From: Bacteriovoracaceae bacterium
GTDB taxonomy: Bacteria; Bdellovibrionota; Bacteriovoracia; Bacteriovoracales; Bacteriovoracaceae
Reading direction: 5' to 3'
DNA: 32,106 nt
Assembly (NCBI GenBank): GCA_023137315.1
Contig: JAGLPP010000012.1
Span: forward strand, 1-32,106
Shown here: piece after piece, positions 25,907 to 32,106 of the stretch
How positions within the stretch are numbered: the first letter of the stretch is position 1
How the letters are laid out: every line of letters begins with the position of its first letter
Position numbers and translations under genes: made by a program
Notes under the pieces: generated by a model
Told to the model about the DNA's origin: nothing
Seen by the model: only the letters and a program-made list of their open reading frames with translations
Database searches by the model: none

Positions 25907-26388
25907 ACCGACTCCTCTGAACGATAACGTCTAATGATCTTGTTAATCTTTTGCTGATCAACATTGCCATAAAACTCACCATTAACACTTACAACGGGGG
26001 CCAAACCACATGCTCCTATACACGCAACAACTTCTATACTAAAGACTCCATCTTTCGTGGTATCGCCTGCCTTTATTGCAAGGGACTCTTCTAAAATTTC
26101 CAAAACAGGCTGAGACCCTTTAACGTGACATGCAGTTCCTCTACAAATCATGATGTGATATTTTCCAAATGGTTTAAATCTAAATTGATTATAAAAAGTT
26201 GCAACACCATATATTTTACTTGTAGGTAAATTTAGATGTCTGCCAATTTGTACAACTGCTCCTTTTGAGAGATACCCCTCCTCATTTTGTACTTCCTGCA
26301 ATATCGGAATAAGCTGCTCACGACCAACTTTTTGATATTTATTCAGTACTTCTGTCACCTTTTCGCTTTTTTCAAATAATGCCGGCAT
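25903..26388 (-). CDS. hydC: [2Fe-2S] thioredoxin-like hydrogenase subunit (NuoE-like)
   Basis: A 161-residue electron-transfer subunit. The helical N-terminus (LIPILQEVQNEEGYLSKGAV) and IYGVATFYNQFRF are typical of NuoE. The [2Fe-2S] ligands are Cys82-x4-Cys87 (CRGTAC) and Cys123-x3-Cys127 (CIGAC), all present. It docks to HydB near the flavin. The ATG follows the rex stop with no intervening base, and GGAGGGG lies in the last codons of rex. It overlaps hydB by 4 bp. Confidence 0.96.
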   Translation of the reverse strand: MPALFEKSEKVTEVLNKYQKVGREQLIPILQEVQNEEGYLSKGAVVQIGRHLNLPTSKIYGVATFYNQFRFKPFGKYHIMICRGTACHVKGSQPVLEILEESLAIKAGDTTKDGVFSIEVVACIGACGLAPVVSVNGEFYGNVDQQKINKIIRRYRSEESV

Positions 26389-27045
26389 TTAAAATTTCCC
26401 CTCCGTTAAAGAAGATTCTTCTTCAACACTCAATTCTGCAAAATATGCAGTTTTTTCAATTGCCGTGGTTATATCAATATTTTCTATAAAAACCTTTTCA
26501 CTGATATGAATCTTGGTCGGAGCAAAATTTACAATCCCTCTAACGCCGGCCCTTACCATGCTTTCAGCAATATCCTGTGCATCAGAGGCAGGAACAGTTA
26601 AAATTCCAACGGAAATTTCATTTTTTTTAATAATCTCCCCGATTTTTGAAATGTGATAGCATTTGCATCCTGACAAAACGCGATCCACCTTTGCTTCATC
26701 ATCATCAAAAGCTGCTATAATCTCAATGTTTGGTCTTCTCTTGATAAAGTAAGATAAAATCGCTCTCCCCAGATTTCCCACACCTACCAACGCAGCATAT
26801 TTTTTTTTCACTGAACGAACGATTTTATTAATTTCGTCCAACATCTCCTCCACTCGATAACCTCTTTGAGGTATTCCCTTGATGGAAAGAGGCATAAGGT
26901 CTCTCCTGACACGAGCAGGAGAGGCCTTGATTGCAGAGGCTAATTCATGTGAAAAAACATATTCCCTTCCCTGATTCCTGACACTCATCAAGATCTGTCT
27001 GTAGATACACATTCTTTCAATTGCTTTTTCACTTATCTGTGTAAT
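26389..27045 (-). CDS. rex: Redox-sensing transcriptional repressor Rex
   Basis: A 218-residue repressor if started at ATT 27045. Residues 1-85 form the winged helix (SHELASAIKASPARVRRDLMPLSIKG then QRGYRVEEMLDEI). The Rossmann domain begins ALVGVGNLGRAILSYF and continues with AFDDDEAKVDR. Rex family proteins release DNA when NADH is high. The first ATG (27012) has no good Shine-Dalgarno and would cut off the conserved N-terminal helix. In frame upstream lies TQISEKAIERM, which matches the usual Rex start, and a perfect AGGAGG stands 5 nt before an ATT codon. I therefore infer an ATT start. It is the second gene of the operon and probably controls the operon through the palindromes near 27.55 kb. 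Confidence 0.9.
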   Translation of the reverse strand: MTQISEKAIERMCIYRQILMSVRNQGREYVFSHELASAIKASPARVRRDLMPLSIKGIPQRGYRVEEMLDEINKIVRSVKKKYAALVGVGNLGRAILSYFIKRRPNIEIIAAFDDDEAKVDRVLSGCKCYHISKIGEIIKKNEISVGILTVPASDAQDIAESMVRAGVRGIVNFAPTKIHISEKVFIENIDITTAIEKTAYFAELSVEEESSLTEGKF

Positions 27046-27056
27046 AACCGCCTCCT
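27043..27056 (-). promoter_or_regulatory. Shine-Dalgarno AGGAGG and ATT start of rex
   Basis: AGGAGG (27056-27051), a 5-nt spacer CGGTT and ATT (27045-27043). No ATG, GTG or TTG is in frame between this site and the internal ATG at 27012. Confidence 0.6.
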
Positions 27057-27066
27057 TTCTATTTTT

Positions 27067-27477
27067 TTAGCCACCAACATTTATTTTTTCTGAAGGTAAG
27101 GCCAATAGTTTATTGGTTAATTCAATCAACTTATCCGGAGTAATTGGCTTCTCAATAAACTCATCCACTGGTAGATACTCTCCACCTTTGTCTTTACTAA
27201 AACCAAGTCCGGTTACTTGATTAATTGAAGTTAACATTAAAATGGGTTTATATTTCAAAGCTTGATTTTTTCTAAATTTGTAAGTGGTATGAAAGCCATC
27301 AGTTGTATCATCCATCATTACATCAATTAAAATCATGTCCGGTCCAAAATCCTTTGCCTTCAAATATCCATCTTGACCCCCTGTTGCAATCTCAACGATA
27401 TGGCCCTCCGCTTCAAGAGTTACCTTACATGTTTCCAAAATGTCCCTGTCATCATCAATACAGATTATTTTCGCCAT
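27067..27477 (-). CDS. Single-domain response regulator, first gene of the hydrogenase operon
   Basis: A 136-residue stand-alone receiver with Asp8-Asp9-Asp10, phospho-acceptor Asp52 (ILIDVMMDD), Thr83 (MLTSIN) and Lys110 (FIEKP). It shares with the receiver at 19753 an enlarged segment before the Lys strand (NQVTGLGFSKDKGGEYLPVDEFI) and the DEFI-x-K ending, so the two are probably related and may serve the same kinase. GGAG lies 6 nt before the ATG. The gene sits 21 bp upstream of the proposed rex start and is the promoter-proximal gene. There is no output domain. Confidence 0.92.
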   Translation of the reverse strand: MAKIICIDDDRDILETCKVTLEAEGHIVEIATGGQDGYLKAKDFGPDMILIDVMMDDTTDGFHTTYKFRKNQALKYKPILMLTSINQVTGLGFSKDKGGEYLPVDEFIEKPITPDKLIELTNKLLALPSEKINVGG

Positions 27478-27488
27478 AATTTCTCCTT

Positions 27489-27504
27489 CGTTACACTTGT
27501 ATCA
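27489..27504. promoter_or_regulatory. Degenerate third copy of the hydrogenase-operon operator
   Basis: CGTTACACTTGTATCA keeps the left half-site and spacer of the palindrome at 27585 (CGTTACCCTT), but the right half is imperfect. It lies just upstream of the first gene of the operon. Confidence 0.3.
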
Positions 27505-27536
27505 AATTAAATACAAGCCAAGTTCTATTCGTTACT

Positions 27537-27562
27537 CTAATTGTTACATTGGTAACAATTAG
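27537..27562. promoter_or_regulatory. 26-bp palindrome, likely Rex operator
   Basis: Perfect 11-bp arms CTAATTGTTAC and GTAACAATTAG flank ATTG. The core TTGTTAC-N4-GTAACAA closely resembles known Rex sites of the form TTGTTAA-N4-TTAACAA. It lies between the operon promoter and its first gene. A hairpin in the leader RNA is an alternative reading. Confidence 0.65.
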
Positions 27563-27584
27563 AGACACCCACTTCCCTAACCAT

Positions 27585-27600
27585 CGTTACCCTTGTAACG
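27585..27600. promoter_or_regulatory. Second GTTAC-N4-GTAAC palindrome at the transcript start
   Basis: CGTTACCCTTGTAACG has 6-bp arms and the same 4-bp spacing as the palindrome at 27537. It begins roughly 3 bp downstream of the predicted transcript start, where a bound repressor would block initiation. Confidence 0.6.
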
Positions 27601-27609
27601 TTCAAATTA

Positions 27610-27638
27610 ATGATACAGCAACTCTTTACTAATCTCAA
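27610..27638 (-). promoter_or_regulatory. Sigma-70-type promoter of the hydrogenase operon
   Basis: Read leftward: TTGAGA (27638-27633), a 17-bp spacer, TATCAT (27615-27610), with an A-rich tract just upstream like an UP element. The implied start is near 27603, giving a leader of about 125 nt that contains the palindromes. Confidence 0.6.
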
Positions 27639-27685
27639 GTTTTTTTTAGAAGGTAATGTAAATTTTTTAAGTAGACGTGAATTCT

Positions 27686-28093
27686 TTATTTCTTCTTTTC
27701 TTTTTTTAAATAAAATGAAGGTTTTATATTTTCTACGGCCTCAATAACAGAAGAATAAAAAACAATCTTGTCTTCGGTCAACAAATCCATGATTTTTAAA
27801 AATTTTATCTGCCCGGGTGTTGACTTGTTTTTTTTACGAATCATACACCTGATTTCAACCAGCTTTGAGATAAGCTGTTGCGAATCCATGCCATAAACAA
27901 AACAAATCAATTTTATCCACGCATCAAGGCCACCTTTTCCCCTATATAACATAAGATCAAGTGCCCCCTCTGAAATTCCTGTCTCCCGGGATGCATCCCG
28001 CTTTTTAACTATAGTGTTCAAGTAAGGGTAGACAGTACGCCTCAAAAAATCCCTGAATTGCCCGGGATTTTTACTGCAATCAATATCATTCAT
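27686..28093 (-). CDS. Small basic protein with helix-turn-helix-like segment
   Basis: A 135-residue protein (143 if a GTG at 28117 is used; neither start has a Shine-Dalgarno, and ATG is preferred). The segment ASRETGISEGALDLMLYRGKGGLDAWIKLICFVYGM looks like a Cro/CI-type helix-turn-helix followed by a scaffold helix, and the C-terminus is Lys-rich. I do not recognise the family. It diverges from the unknown gene at 28218, and two operator-like palindromes in the spacer are candidate binding sites for it. It reads in the same direction as the hydrogenase operon but is separated from it by that operon's own promoter. Confidence 0.7.
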   Translation of the reverse strand: MNDIDCSKNPGQFRDFLRRTVYPYLNTIVKKRDASRETGISEGALDLMLYRGKGGLDAWIKLICFVYGMDSQQLISKLVEIRCMIRKKNKSTPGQIKFLKIMDLLTEDKIVFYSSVIEAVENIKPSFYLKKEKKK

Positions 28094-28151
28094 ACCGCTG
28101 ATTCTAATGTATTCCACTATAAAAGTCTAAAAGCAATTGAATTCCAAGTTT

Positions 28152-28170
28152 AACTTTACATAGTAAAGTT
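28152..28170. promoter_or_regulatory. 19-bp palindrome in divergent spacer
   Basis: AACTTTAC-ATA-GTAAAGTT, perfect 8-bp arms. It lies between the helix-turn-helix-like gene and the unknown gene at 28218, and a similar sequence repeats exactly 30 bp further on. Confidence 0.5.
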
Positions 28171-28181
28171 TTATGGGCTTT

Positions 28182-28200
28182 AATTCTATATAGTTAAGTA
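28182..28200. promoter_or_regulatory. Degenerate second copy of the spacer palindrome
   Basis: AATTCTATATAGTTAAGTA matches the palindrome at 28152 at 14 of 19 positions in the same register. The offset is 30 bp, close to three helical turns, so both copies would face the same side of the DNA. It ends 18 bp before the start codon at 28218. Confidence 0.4.
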
Positions 28201-28217
28201 TTTCAAAAAGGAATTAT

Positions 28218-28685
28218 ATGAGCGATATTAACGATTTTCTATTTCCAAACGACTCCTGGATGGACGGAAGTTTTTCCTCAATACAAGAGCTTATCTGTTC
28301 CTTTGAATTTCTTGAAAAATACCTTAATAAATGCTGGTCAGGTAAAAACAACGAAAGAATCGAAAATCTTCGAAGAAACATATACATTGAACACATCGAG
28401 GTTAAATTCAAAGAAATATCTCACATGGAGACACAAGTGGCCTTCAGTTCAGGCACTTTGAAAATCTTTCTGCCAAAAAACAAAAATCTTAGTGATGAAC
28501 AGGAAGATATTTTAAAGGCCAGATATCATGTCATGTTTGCCCCGATAATCAAGGAATCACACCATCGATGCAACGCCCTTATATGGAAATTGCTTTCTCC
28601 TGAAATCAAAAAAAGCATCAAATGCCTTTATCCGAAAGACGAGGAGGTAATTGAAAAAATTAAAAAAGATTTTCGCAATGAATGA
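28218..28685 (+). CDS. Hypothetical protein coupled to a receiver gene
   Basis: A 155-residue soluble protein, mostly helical, with no signal peptide, membrane segment or motif I recognise. Visible features are an acidic N-terminus (DINDFLFPNDSWMDG), a central charged stretch (IYIEHIEVKFKEI) and a Lys/Glu-rich C-terminus. AAGGA lies 5 nt before the ATG. Its last 8 bases overlap the next receiver gene, so the two are co-translated, and its spacer carries a tandem palindrome. Given the company it may be a regulator or partner of the receiver, but no function can be assigned. Confidence 0.75.
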   Translation: MSDINDFLFPNDSWMDGSFSSIQELICSFEFLEKYLNKCWSGKNNERIENLRRNIYIEHIEVKFKEISHMETQVAFSSGTLKIFLPKNKNLSDEQEDILKARYHVMFAPIIKESHHRCNALIWKLLSPEIKKSIKCLYPKDEEVIEKIKKDFRNE

Positions 28686-29058
28686 ACAAAATCGAAAAAA
28701 AACGTTGTTATTTGTTGACGATGAAAGGATGACCTTATCAGCATACAAGAAGTATTTTGAACCTTCTTCCGAATATAATCTCATATTTGCAGATGATGGG
28801 GACAGTGCACGTAAGATCATAATGGAAAACAAAATTGATCTTGTTATTTCAGACTTTAACATGCCCGGATTAAATGGTTTACAACTTTTAAAAATGATCA
28901 AACACAAACATGTCTCCGCTGGCTTTATTCTATGTACTGGAGACAAGCACATCAAGGATTTCGCTCTTTTTCTTGGAGCTGATCATTTTTTATACAAACC
29001 AATCAAGTTCAAAGAACTGAAAGGCGCAATTTTAGATATATTGAAAACAGGCCAATAA
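28678..29058 (+). CDS. Single-domain response regulator
   Basis: A 126-residue stand-alone receiver with the acidic pair in FVDDE, phospho-acceptor Asp59 (VISDFNMPGLNG), Thr in LCTGDK and Lys107 in LYKPIKF. All switching residues are present; no output domain follows. The ATG at 28678 overlaps the preceding gene by 8 bp. An in-frame TTG at 28651 has AGGAGG only 3 nt upstream and is a possible alternative start. It converges tail to tail, with no spacer, on a histidine kinase that is a plausible partner. Confidence 0.9.
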   Translation: MNEQNRKKTLLFVDDERMTLSAYKKYFEPSSEYNLIFADDGDSARKIIMENKIDLVISDFNMPGLNGLQLLKMIKHKHVSAGFILCTGDKHIKDFALFLGADHFLYKPIKFKELKGAILDILKTGQ

Positions 29059-30144
29059 TCAGGAAGAAAGACGGAATTCAATATCGAAGGATGTCCCGTC
29101 ACGGCTTGACTTAAATGAAATTTCACCGTCATTTTGTTGTATGTAAGTATTTACAAGACTCAGACCAAGACCAGTTCCCTTATTTGGCGGCTTTGTTGTA
29201 AAAAACGGATCAAATACTTGTTCTTGTATTTCAACAGGAATTCCTGCTCCTGTGTCCGTAACATAAATATGCAGGACATTCTTTTTTTTCTCGGTTTTCA
29301 AGGTCAGTATTTTTACATTAGAATCTCTCATTGCATCAATCGAATTGTGTATCAGGTTCAATAACGCCTGTTCCACAAACGTATAATCAGCATGTATTTT
29401 AGGATTATCCGGTGATAAATCGTAAATTATTTTTATTCCCAAATCCAGGGCCATCCATCTAAAAAAGTCTGAAAGATTTTCTATTAAGTTATTAATATTA
29501 ACCTCTTTCATCTTACTTTTAGCCGCTTCCGTATCGCATGAAAAATCTTTTATGTGTGAAACAATTTTTAAAATTCTGTTGCAGTTTTCGTCTATGACAT
29601 TAATTTTTTTAGTCGGGCCTTGTGATTCCGTACAGATTTTACTTAATTGTTTTTTTAGCAGATTAACATTACCCAATATGATGGTTAGTGGATTATTTAT
29701 TTCATGAGCTATTCCTGCCCCCATCGTTCCAAGAGATACCATTTTTGAAGTTTGTATTAATTGCTTCTGTGTTTCTTTTAATTTGGAATGCATCAAACTT
29801 ATATCTTCAATATTTTTCTTCAGTTCCTCGTTCCTATCCAACAAGCTTTTATTTAATTCAATGTTTTTTTCATCAAACTCGTTTAATGTTTGTAAAAATG
29901 ATTTGAATAGTAGTGAGACTGGGTAGGCAATTAATAATGGACATACTGTTGCTACCATTATCTCAAACGGGGGAAGTTTTACGGAAAAAAATATATGTAA
30001 AAACGTAGAGATCATAATAGAGGACACAACGCTGACAGAAGTCAGAAAAAAAGGGTTTGAAATATAGCGCCCAATTTTAAAAAGAAATGTTTCATTACTA
30101 TAATTGTTATTTTTTGATTGAAGATAAGTTTTTAATTTACGCAT
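29059..30144 (-). CDS. Membrane-anchored NtrB-like histidine kinase
   Basis: A 361-residue kinase. Two membrane helices (about 31-55 and 60-84) are joined by a loop of only a few residues, so there is no periplasmic sensor. A coiled coil (about 86-135) leads to the kinase core: His147 in [21 protein letters not shown] box [12 protein letters not shown]1 [10 protein letters not shown] box [10 protein letters not shown] and G2 GTGLGLSLV. The phospho-acceptor region resembles that of the hydrogenase-like kinase (GIAHE-x-NNPL), suggesting shared ancestry. AGAG lies before the ATG. The adjacent convergent receiver is the likely partner; the signal is unknown. Confidence 0.92.
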   Translation of the reverse strand: MRKLKTYLQSKNNNYSNETFLFKIGRYISNPFFLTSVSVVSSIMISTFLHIFFSVKLPPFEIMVATVCPLLIAYPVSLLFKSFLQTLNEFDEKNIELNKSLLDRNEELKKNIEDISLMHSKLKETQKQLIQTSKMVSLGTMGAGIAHEINNPLTIILGNVNLLKKQLSKICTESQGPTKKINVIDENCNRILKIVSHIKDFSCDTEAAKSKMKEVNINNLIENLSDFFRWMALDLGIKIIYDLSPDNPKIHADYTFVEQALLNLIHNSIDAMRDSNVKILTLKTEKKKNVLHIYVTDTGAGIPVEIQEQVFDPFFTTKPPNKGTGLGLSLVNTYIQQNDGEISFKSSRDGTSFDIEFRLSS

Positions 30145-30269
30145 AGTCTCTTAATACCAACCAGAAGGCGGAAGTCGACCAATCCTTCTTATTCAAGCCA
30201 CATGGATAACCTTTATCGGATTATAATAATTAAAGGTTAAATAAAATCAAACAAAATTCCTCGGTTTTT

Positions 30270-31250
30270 CTACCAATTAAGAACATAGGCAAAAACAAGT
30301 GGTGCCACAATAGTGGCATCCGATTCAATAACAAATCTTGGCGTATCAATATCCAGCTTACCCCACGTAATCTTTTCATTTGGAACAGCGCCGGAATATG
30401 AACCATAGCTAGTAGTGGAATCACTTATCTGGCAAAAATATCCCCATAGAGGAGTTTCAATTTTCATATCCTGTTCCAAAAGAGGGACAACGCAAATTGG
30501 AAAATCACCAGCAATTCCTCCACCTATCTGAAAAAATCCAATCGAACAATTCGCCGATATTTCCCGATACCATCCGACAAGTCTTGTCATAAGCTCGATT
30601 CCATTCTCCACAACATGAGAACTTTTAATCGGGCCCGTCATAACATCTGCCGCAAATTTGTTTCCAAGTGTCGAGTCTTCCCAACCGGGTGTAAAAATTG
30701 GAATATTCCTTTCCCAGGCGGCGTACAGCCAACTGTCTTTCTTATCAATTTGAAAGTACTGGTCAAGCACCTTCTTTTCAAAAAGTTTCCAAAGATAAAA
30801 ATGCGGAGGATGGGTCTCTCCCATTCTATCAGCTTCCCTCCACTCCTCGAGAACAAACGCCTCAATTCTTCTCATGGCCTCTTCTTCGGGGATACAGGTA
30901 TCGGTCACCCTGTTAAGGCCTTTTTTACAAAGCTCCATCTCCATCTCAGGAGAGAGATCGCGATAATTTGGAACCCTTTCATAATAATCATGGGCCACCA
31001 GATTAAAAACATCCTCTTCGAGATTGGCACCTGTACAACAAATCCCATGCACCTTTTCCTGTCTTATCATCTCGGCTAAAGACACCCCCAGTTCCGCCGT
31101 ACTCATGGCACCTGCCAGGGTGATAAACATTTTTCCACCATTTTTCAGATGATTTTCGTAGGCGGAGGCGGCATCAACCAAACCGGCCGCATTGAAATGG
31201 CGAAAGTGGTGTTTAATGAAATTTCTAACTGGGGTTTTCAGGTCAGACAT
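30270..31250 (-). CDS. Deoxyhypusine-synthase-family enzyme
   Basis: A 326-residue homologue of eukaryotic/archaeal deoxyhypusine synthase. It shows GGKMFITLAGAMSTAELG (substrate/NAD region), GGGIAGDF and the C-terminal SYSGAVPNEKITWGKLD, where Lys298 matches the catalytic lysine of the family. Bacteria have no eIF5A, so the natural role is not hypusine formation. Bacterial members have been linked to polyamine transfer such as homospermidine synthesis; that is family knowledge and untested here. AGGAG stands 5 nt before the ATG. It is monocistronic as far as seen, 125 bp from the kinase downstream and divergent from a membrane-protein gene. Confidence 0.9.
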   Translation of the reverse strand: MSDLKTPVRNFIKHHFRHFNAAGLVDAASAYENHLKNGGKMFITLAGAMSTAELGVSLAEMIRQEKVHGICCTGANLEEDVFNLVAHDYYERVPNYRDLSPEMEMELCKKGLNRVTDTCIPEEEAMRRIEAFVLEEWREADRMGETHPPHFYLWKLFEKKVLDQYFQIDKKDSWLYAAWERNIPIFTPGWEDSTLGNKFAADVMTGPIKSSHVVENGIELMTRLVGWYREISANCSIGFFQIGGGIAGDFPICVVPLLEQDMKIETPLWGYFCQISDSTTSYGSYSGAVPNEKITWGKLDIDTPRFVIESDATIVAPLVFAYVLNW

Positions 31251-31261
31251 CTTTACTCCTC

Positions 31262-31278
31262 TTGGATGGTATATCCAA
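31262..31278. repeat. Inverted repeat before the deoxyhypusine-synthase-like gene
   Basis: TTGGAT-GGTAT-ATCCAA, 6-bp arms, directly upstream of the Shine-Dalgarno at 31255-31260. It could be an operator or an RNA hairpin near the ribosome site. The rest of the 276-bp divergent spacer is AT-rich, and I see no convincing promoter pair in it. Confidence 0.3.
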
Positions 31279-31526
31279 AGACACTTATCAAAAATGACAA
31301 AAGAAAAGTAATGTTTTTATTAACTTTTTCCATGTTTTTTAAACTTGTTAAGCAAAAACATTGACATTACCCACAATTGCACGCCGCAATAAAATCACCT
31401 GACTTCAACTACATAGCTAATTTTATTGATTTTTTATATATGTATATTTTTCATTTAATTGATTTCTAAATATAAAACTAATAAGCTCGGTTTTTTGGGA
31501 TAAATCACTAAGGGCTTAGAATAAAA

Positions 31527-32106
31527 ATGAGAAGAGATTATCTAAAAACATTGCTTAATCCGTTCTCCCAAGCATTTACGTTCATTCTTATCCTGTCAAC
31601 AGTCGCTATTCTTTTTTCCCCAACCTTGGTTCAACTCATCTCAATCACGGTTATTGATCTAACCCTCATTATGATCATTGTCGCCTTGGATAAAAAAATA
31701 TATCCACGCCTCTTTCCGGAAACAAGGATATTTTTTCCAACTGTCAATGAAGAAAAAATAGCTAAATTGACCGATGATCAAAAGATCAACTTACTTGACA
31801 CGCTCTTTGATTTTCCCAATAAACGCACATCATTTATTTTCTTCGTAAGCATCATCAAGGTGACAATTGTTGGTATAATCATTATATATTTTTGGGACAA
31901 GCAGGGGGAAAGCTATCCCCATAGATGGATTAAATTTATCATTCTAGAGTTTGTCGCCCAAGTATATTTTTACACTCTCACCTATATTGATCTTCATAAA
32001 AAACAGTCCATCCAGATTGCAGAATTTCATCGAAGATACAATTGGGAAAACGCAATCCTTAATTTTAAGCCGAAATCCGGATCAAGCAAATTCATCCTTC
32101 TTGAGA
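31527..32106 (+). CDS. N-terminal part of a multi-pass membrane protein, truncated by the window
   Basis: An open frame of 193 codons from ATG 31527 with no stop before the right edge. It starts MRRDYLKTLLNPFSQAFTF and has about four hydrophobic segments, at residues 16-35, 36-54, 104-122 and 136-155. A cytoplasmic-looking stretch (FPETRIFFPTVNEEKIAKL) lies between the second and third. The end of the visible part (EFHRRYNWENAILNF) is hydrophilic and may begin a soluble domain, which would fit a membrane-anchored signalling enzyme such as a cyclase or kinase. That is a guess, because the domain is outside the window. The Shine-Dalgarno is weak (AAGG about 14 nt upstream). Confidence 0.7.
   Translation, partial: MRRDYLKTLLNPFSQAFTFILILSTVAILFSPTLVQLISITVIDLTLIMIIVALDKKIYPRLFPETRIFFPTVNEEKIAKLTDDQKINLLDTLFDFPNKRTSFIFFVSIIKVTIVGIIIIYFWDKQGESYPHRWIKFIILEFVAQVYFYTLTYIDLHKKQSIQIAEFHRRYNWENAILNFKPKSGSSKFILLE

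Noticed and set aside
30208-30238. Inverted repeat AACCTTTA ... TAAAGGTT as a terminator
   Set aside because: The loop is 15 nt, the stem is AT-rich, and no T run follows on the strand that would need termination.
30270-31250. Deoxyhypusine synthase as a sign of archaeal or eukaryotic contamination
   Set aside because: Homologues occur in many bacteria, the gene has a normal Shine-Dalgarno, and its base composition looks like that of its neighbours.
1-32106. tRNA, rRNA, CRISPR arrays, insertion sequences or phage genes
   Set aside because: I looked for cloverleaf structures, repeat-spacer periodicity, transposases and integrases and found none.

Overview
This window comes from an AT-rich, Gram-negative bacterium. 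A TolC-type outer-membrane channel and an RND pump show an outer membrane. The many stand-alone receivers, histidine kinases and HD-GYP proteins, and an [FeFe]-hydrogenase locus of the kind found in anaerobes, suggest a deltaproteobacterial or Bdellovibrionota-like lineage that lives at least partly by fermentation. That assignment is inference; there is no rRNA, tRNA, mobile element or CRISPR array here to anchor it. No gene-free stretch exceeds 300 bases.

Layout. (1) 1-4.8 kb: a leftward signalling operon (an HD-GYP response regulator, a receiver-like protein of unknown function, and the first codons of another gene) faces a divergent, catalytically degraded HD-GYP paralogue across a 250-bp spacer with three palindromes. 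(2) 4.8-11.1 kb: a leftward histidine kinase / OmpR-type regulator / RND pump / TolC operon, preceded by an 11-bp tandem repeat of the type such regulators bind. No periplasmic adaptor gene is present. (3) 11.2-15.0 kb, rightward: a B12-binding-type radical SAM protein and a CPA2 cation:proton antiporter. (4) 15.0-27.6 kb, leftward: the centrepiece, eleven tightly packed genes read from one promoter near 27.6 kb. In transcription order they are a single-domain receiver, rex, hydC, hydB, hydA, an [FeFe]-hydrogenase-like histidine kinase, a second receiver, a receiver-histidine kinase, hydG, hydE and hydF. (5) 27.7-30.1 kb: a small helix-turn-helix-like gene, a divergent unknown gene coupled to a receiver, and a convergent membrane histidine kinase. 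(6) 30.3-32.1 kb: a deoxyhypusine-synthase-like enzyme and the start of a membrane protein that runs off the window.

How it works together. The 12.6-kb hydrogenase operon is self-contained. It encodes a three-subunit NAD-linked [FeFe]-hydrogenase, all three H-cluster maturases, a redox repressor (Rex, reading NADH/NAD+), and a probable H2-sensing kinase that keeps all four H-cluster cysteine ligands but has proline in place of the proton-transfer cysteine. The operon promoter overlaps or precedes GTTAC-N4-GTAAC palindromes that resemble Rex operators, so Rex probably controls its own operon. None of the receivers in the operon carries a DNA-binding domain, so the output of the H2-sensing branch is unknown. 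The sensor kinase, its three receiver partners and the dual-input control circuit are the most interesting part of the window.

Start codons were adjusted where a Shine-Dalgarno sequence or an overlap decided them. The most notable case is rex, which seems to start at an ATT codon behind a perfect AGGAGG.
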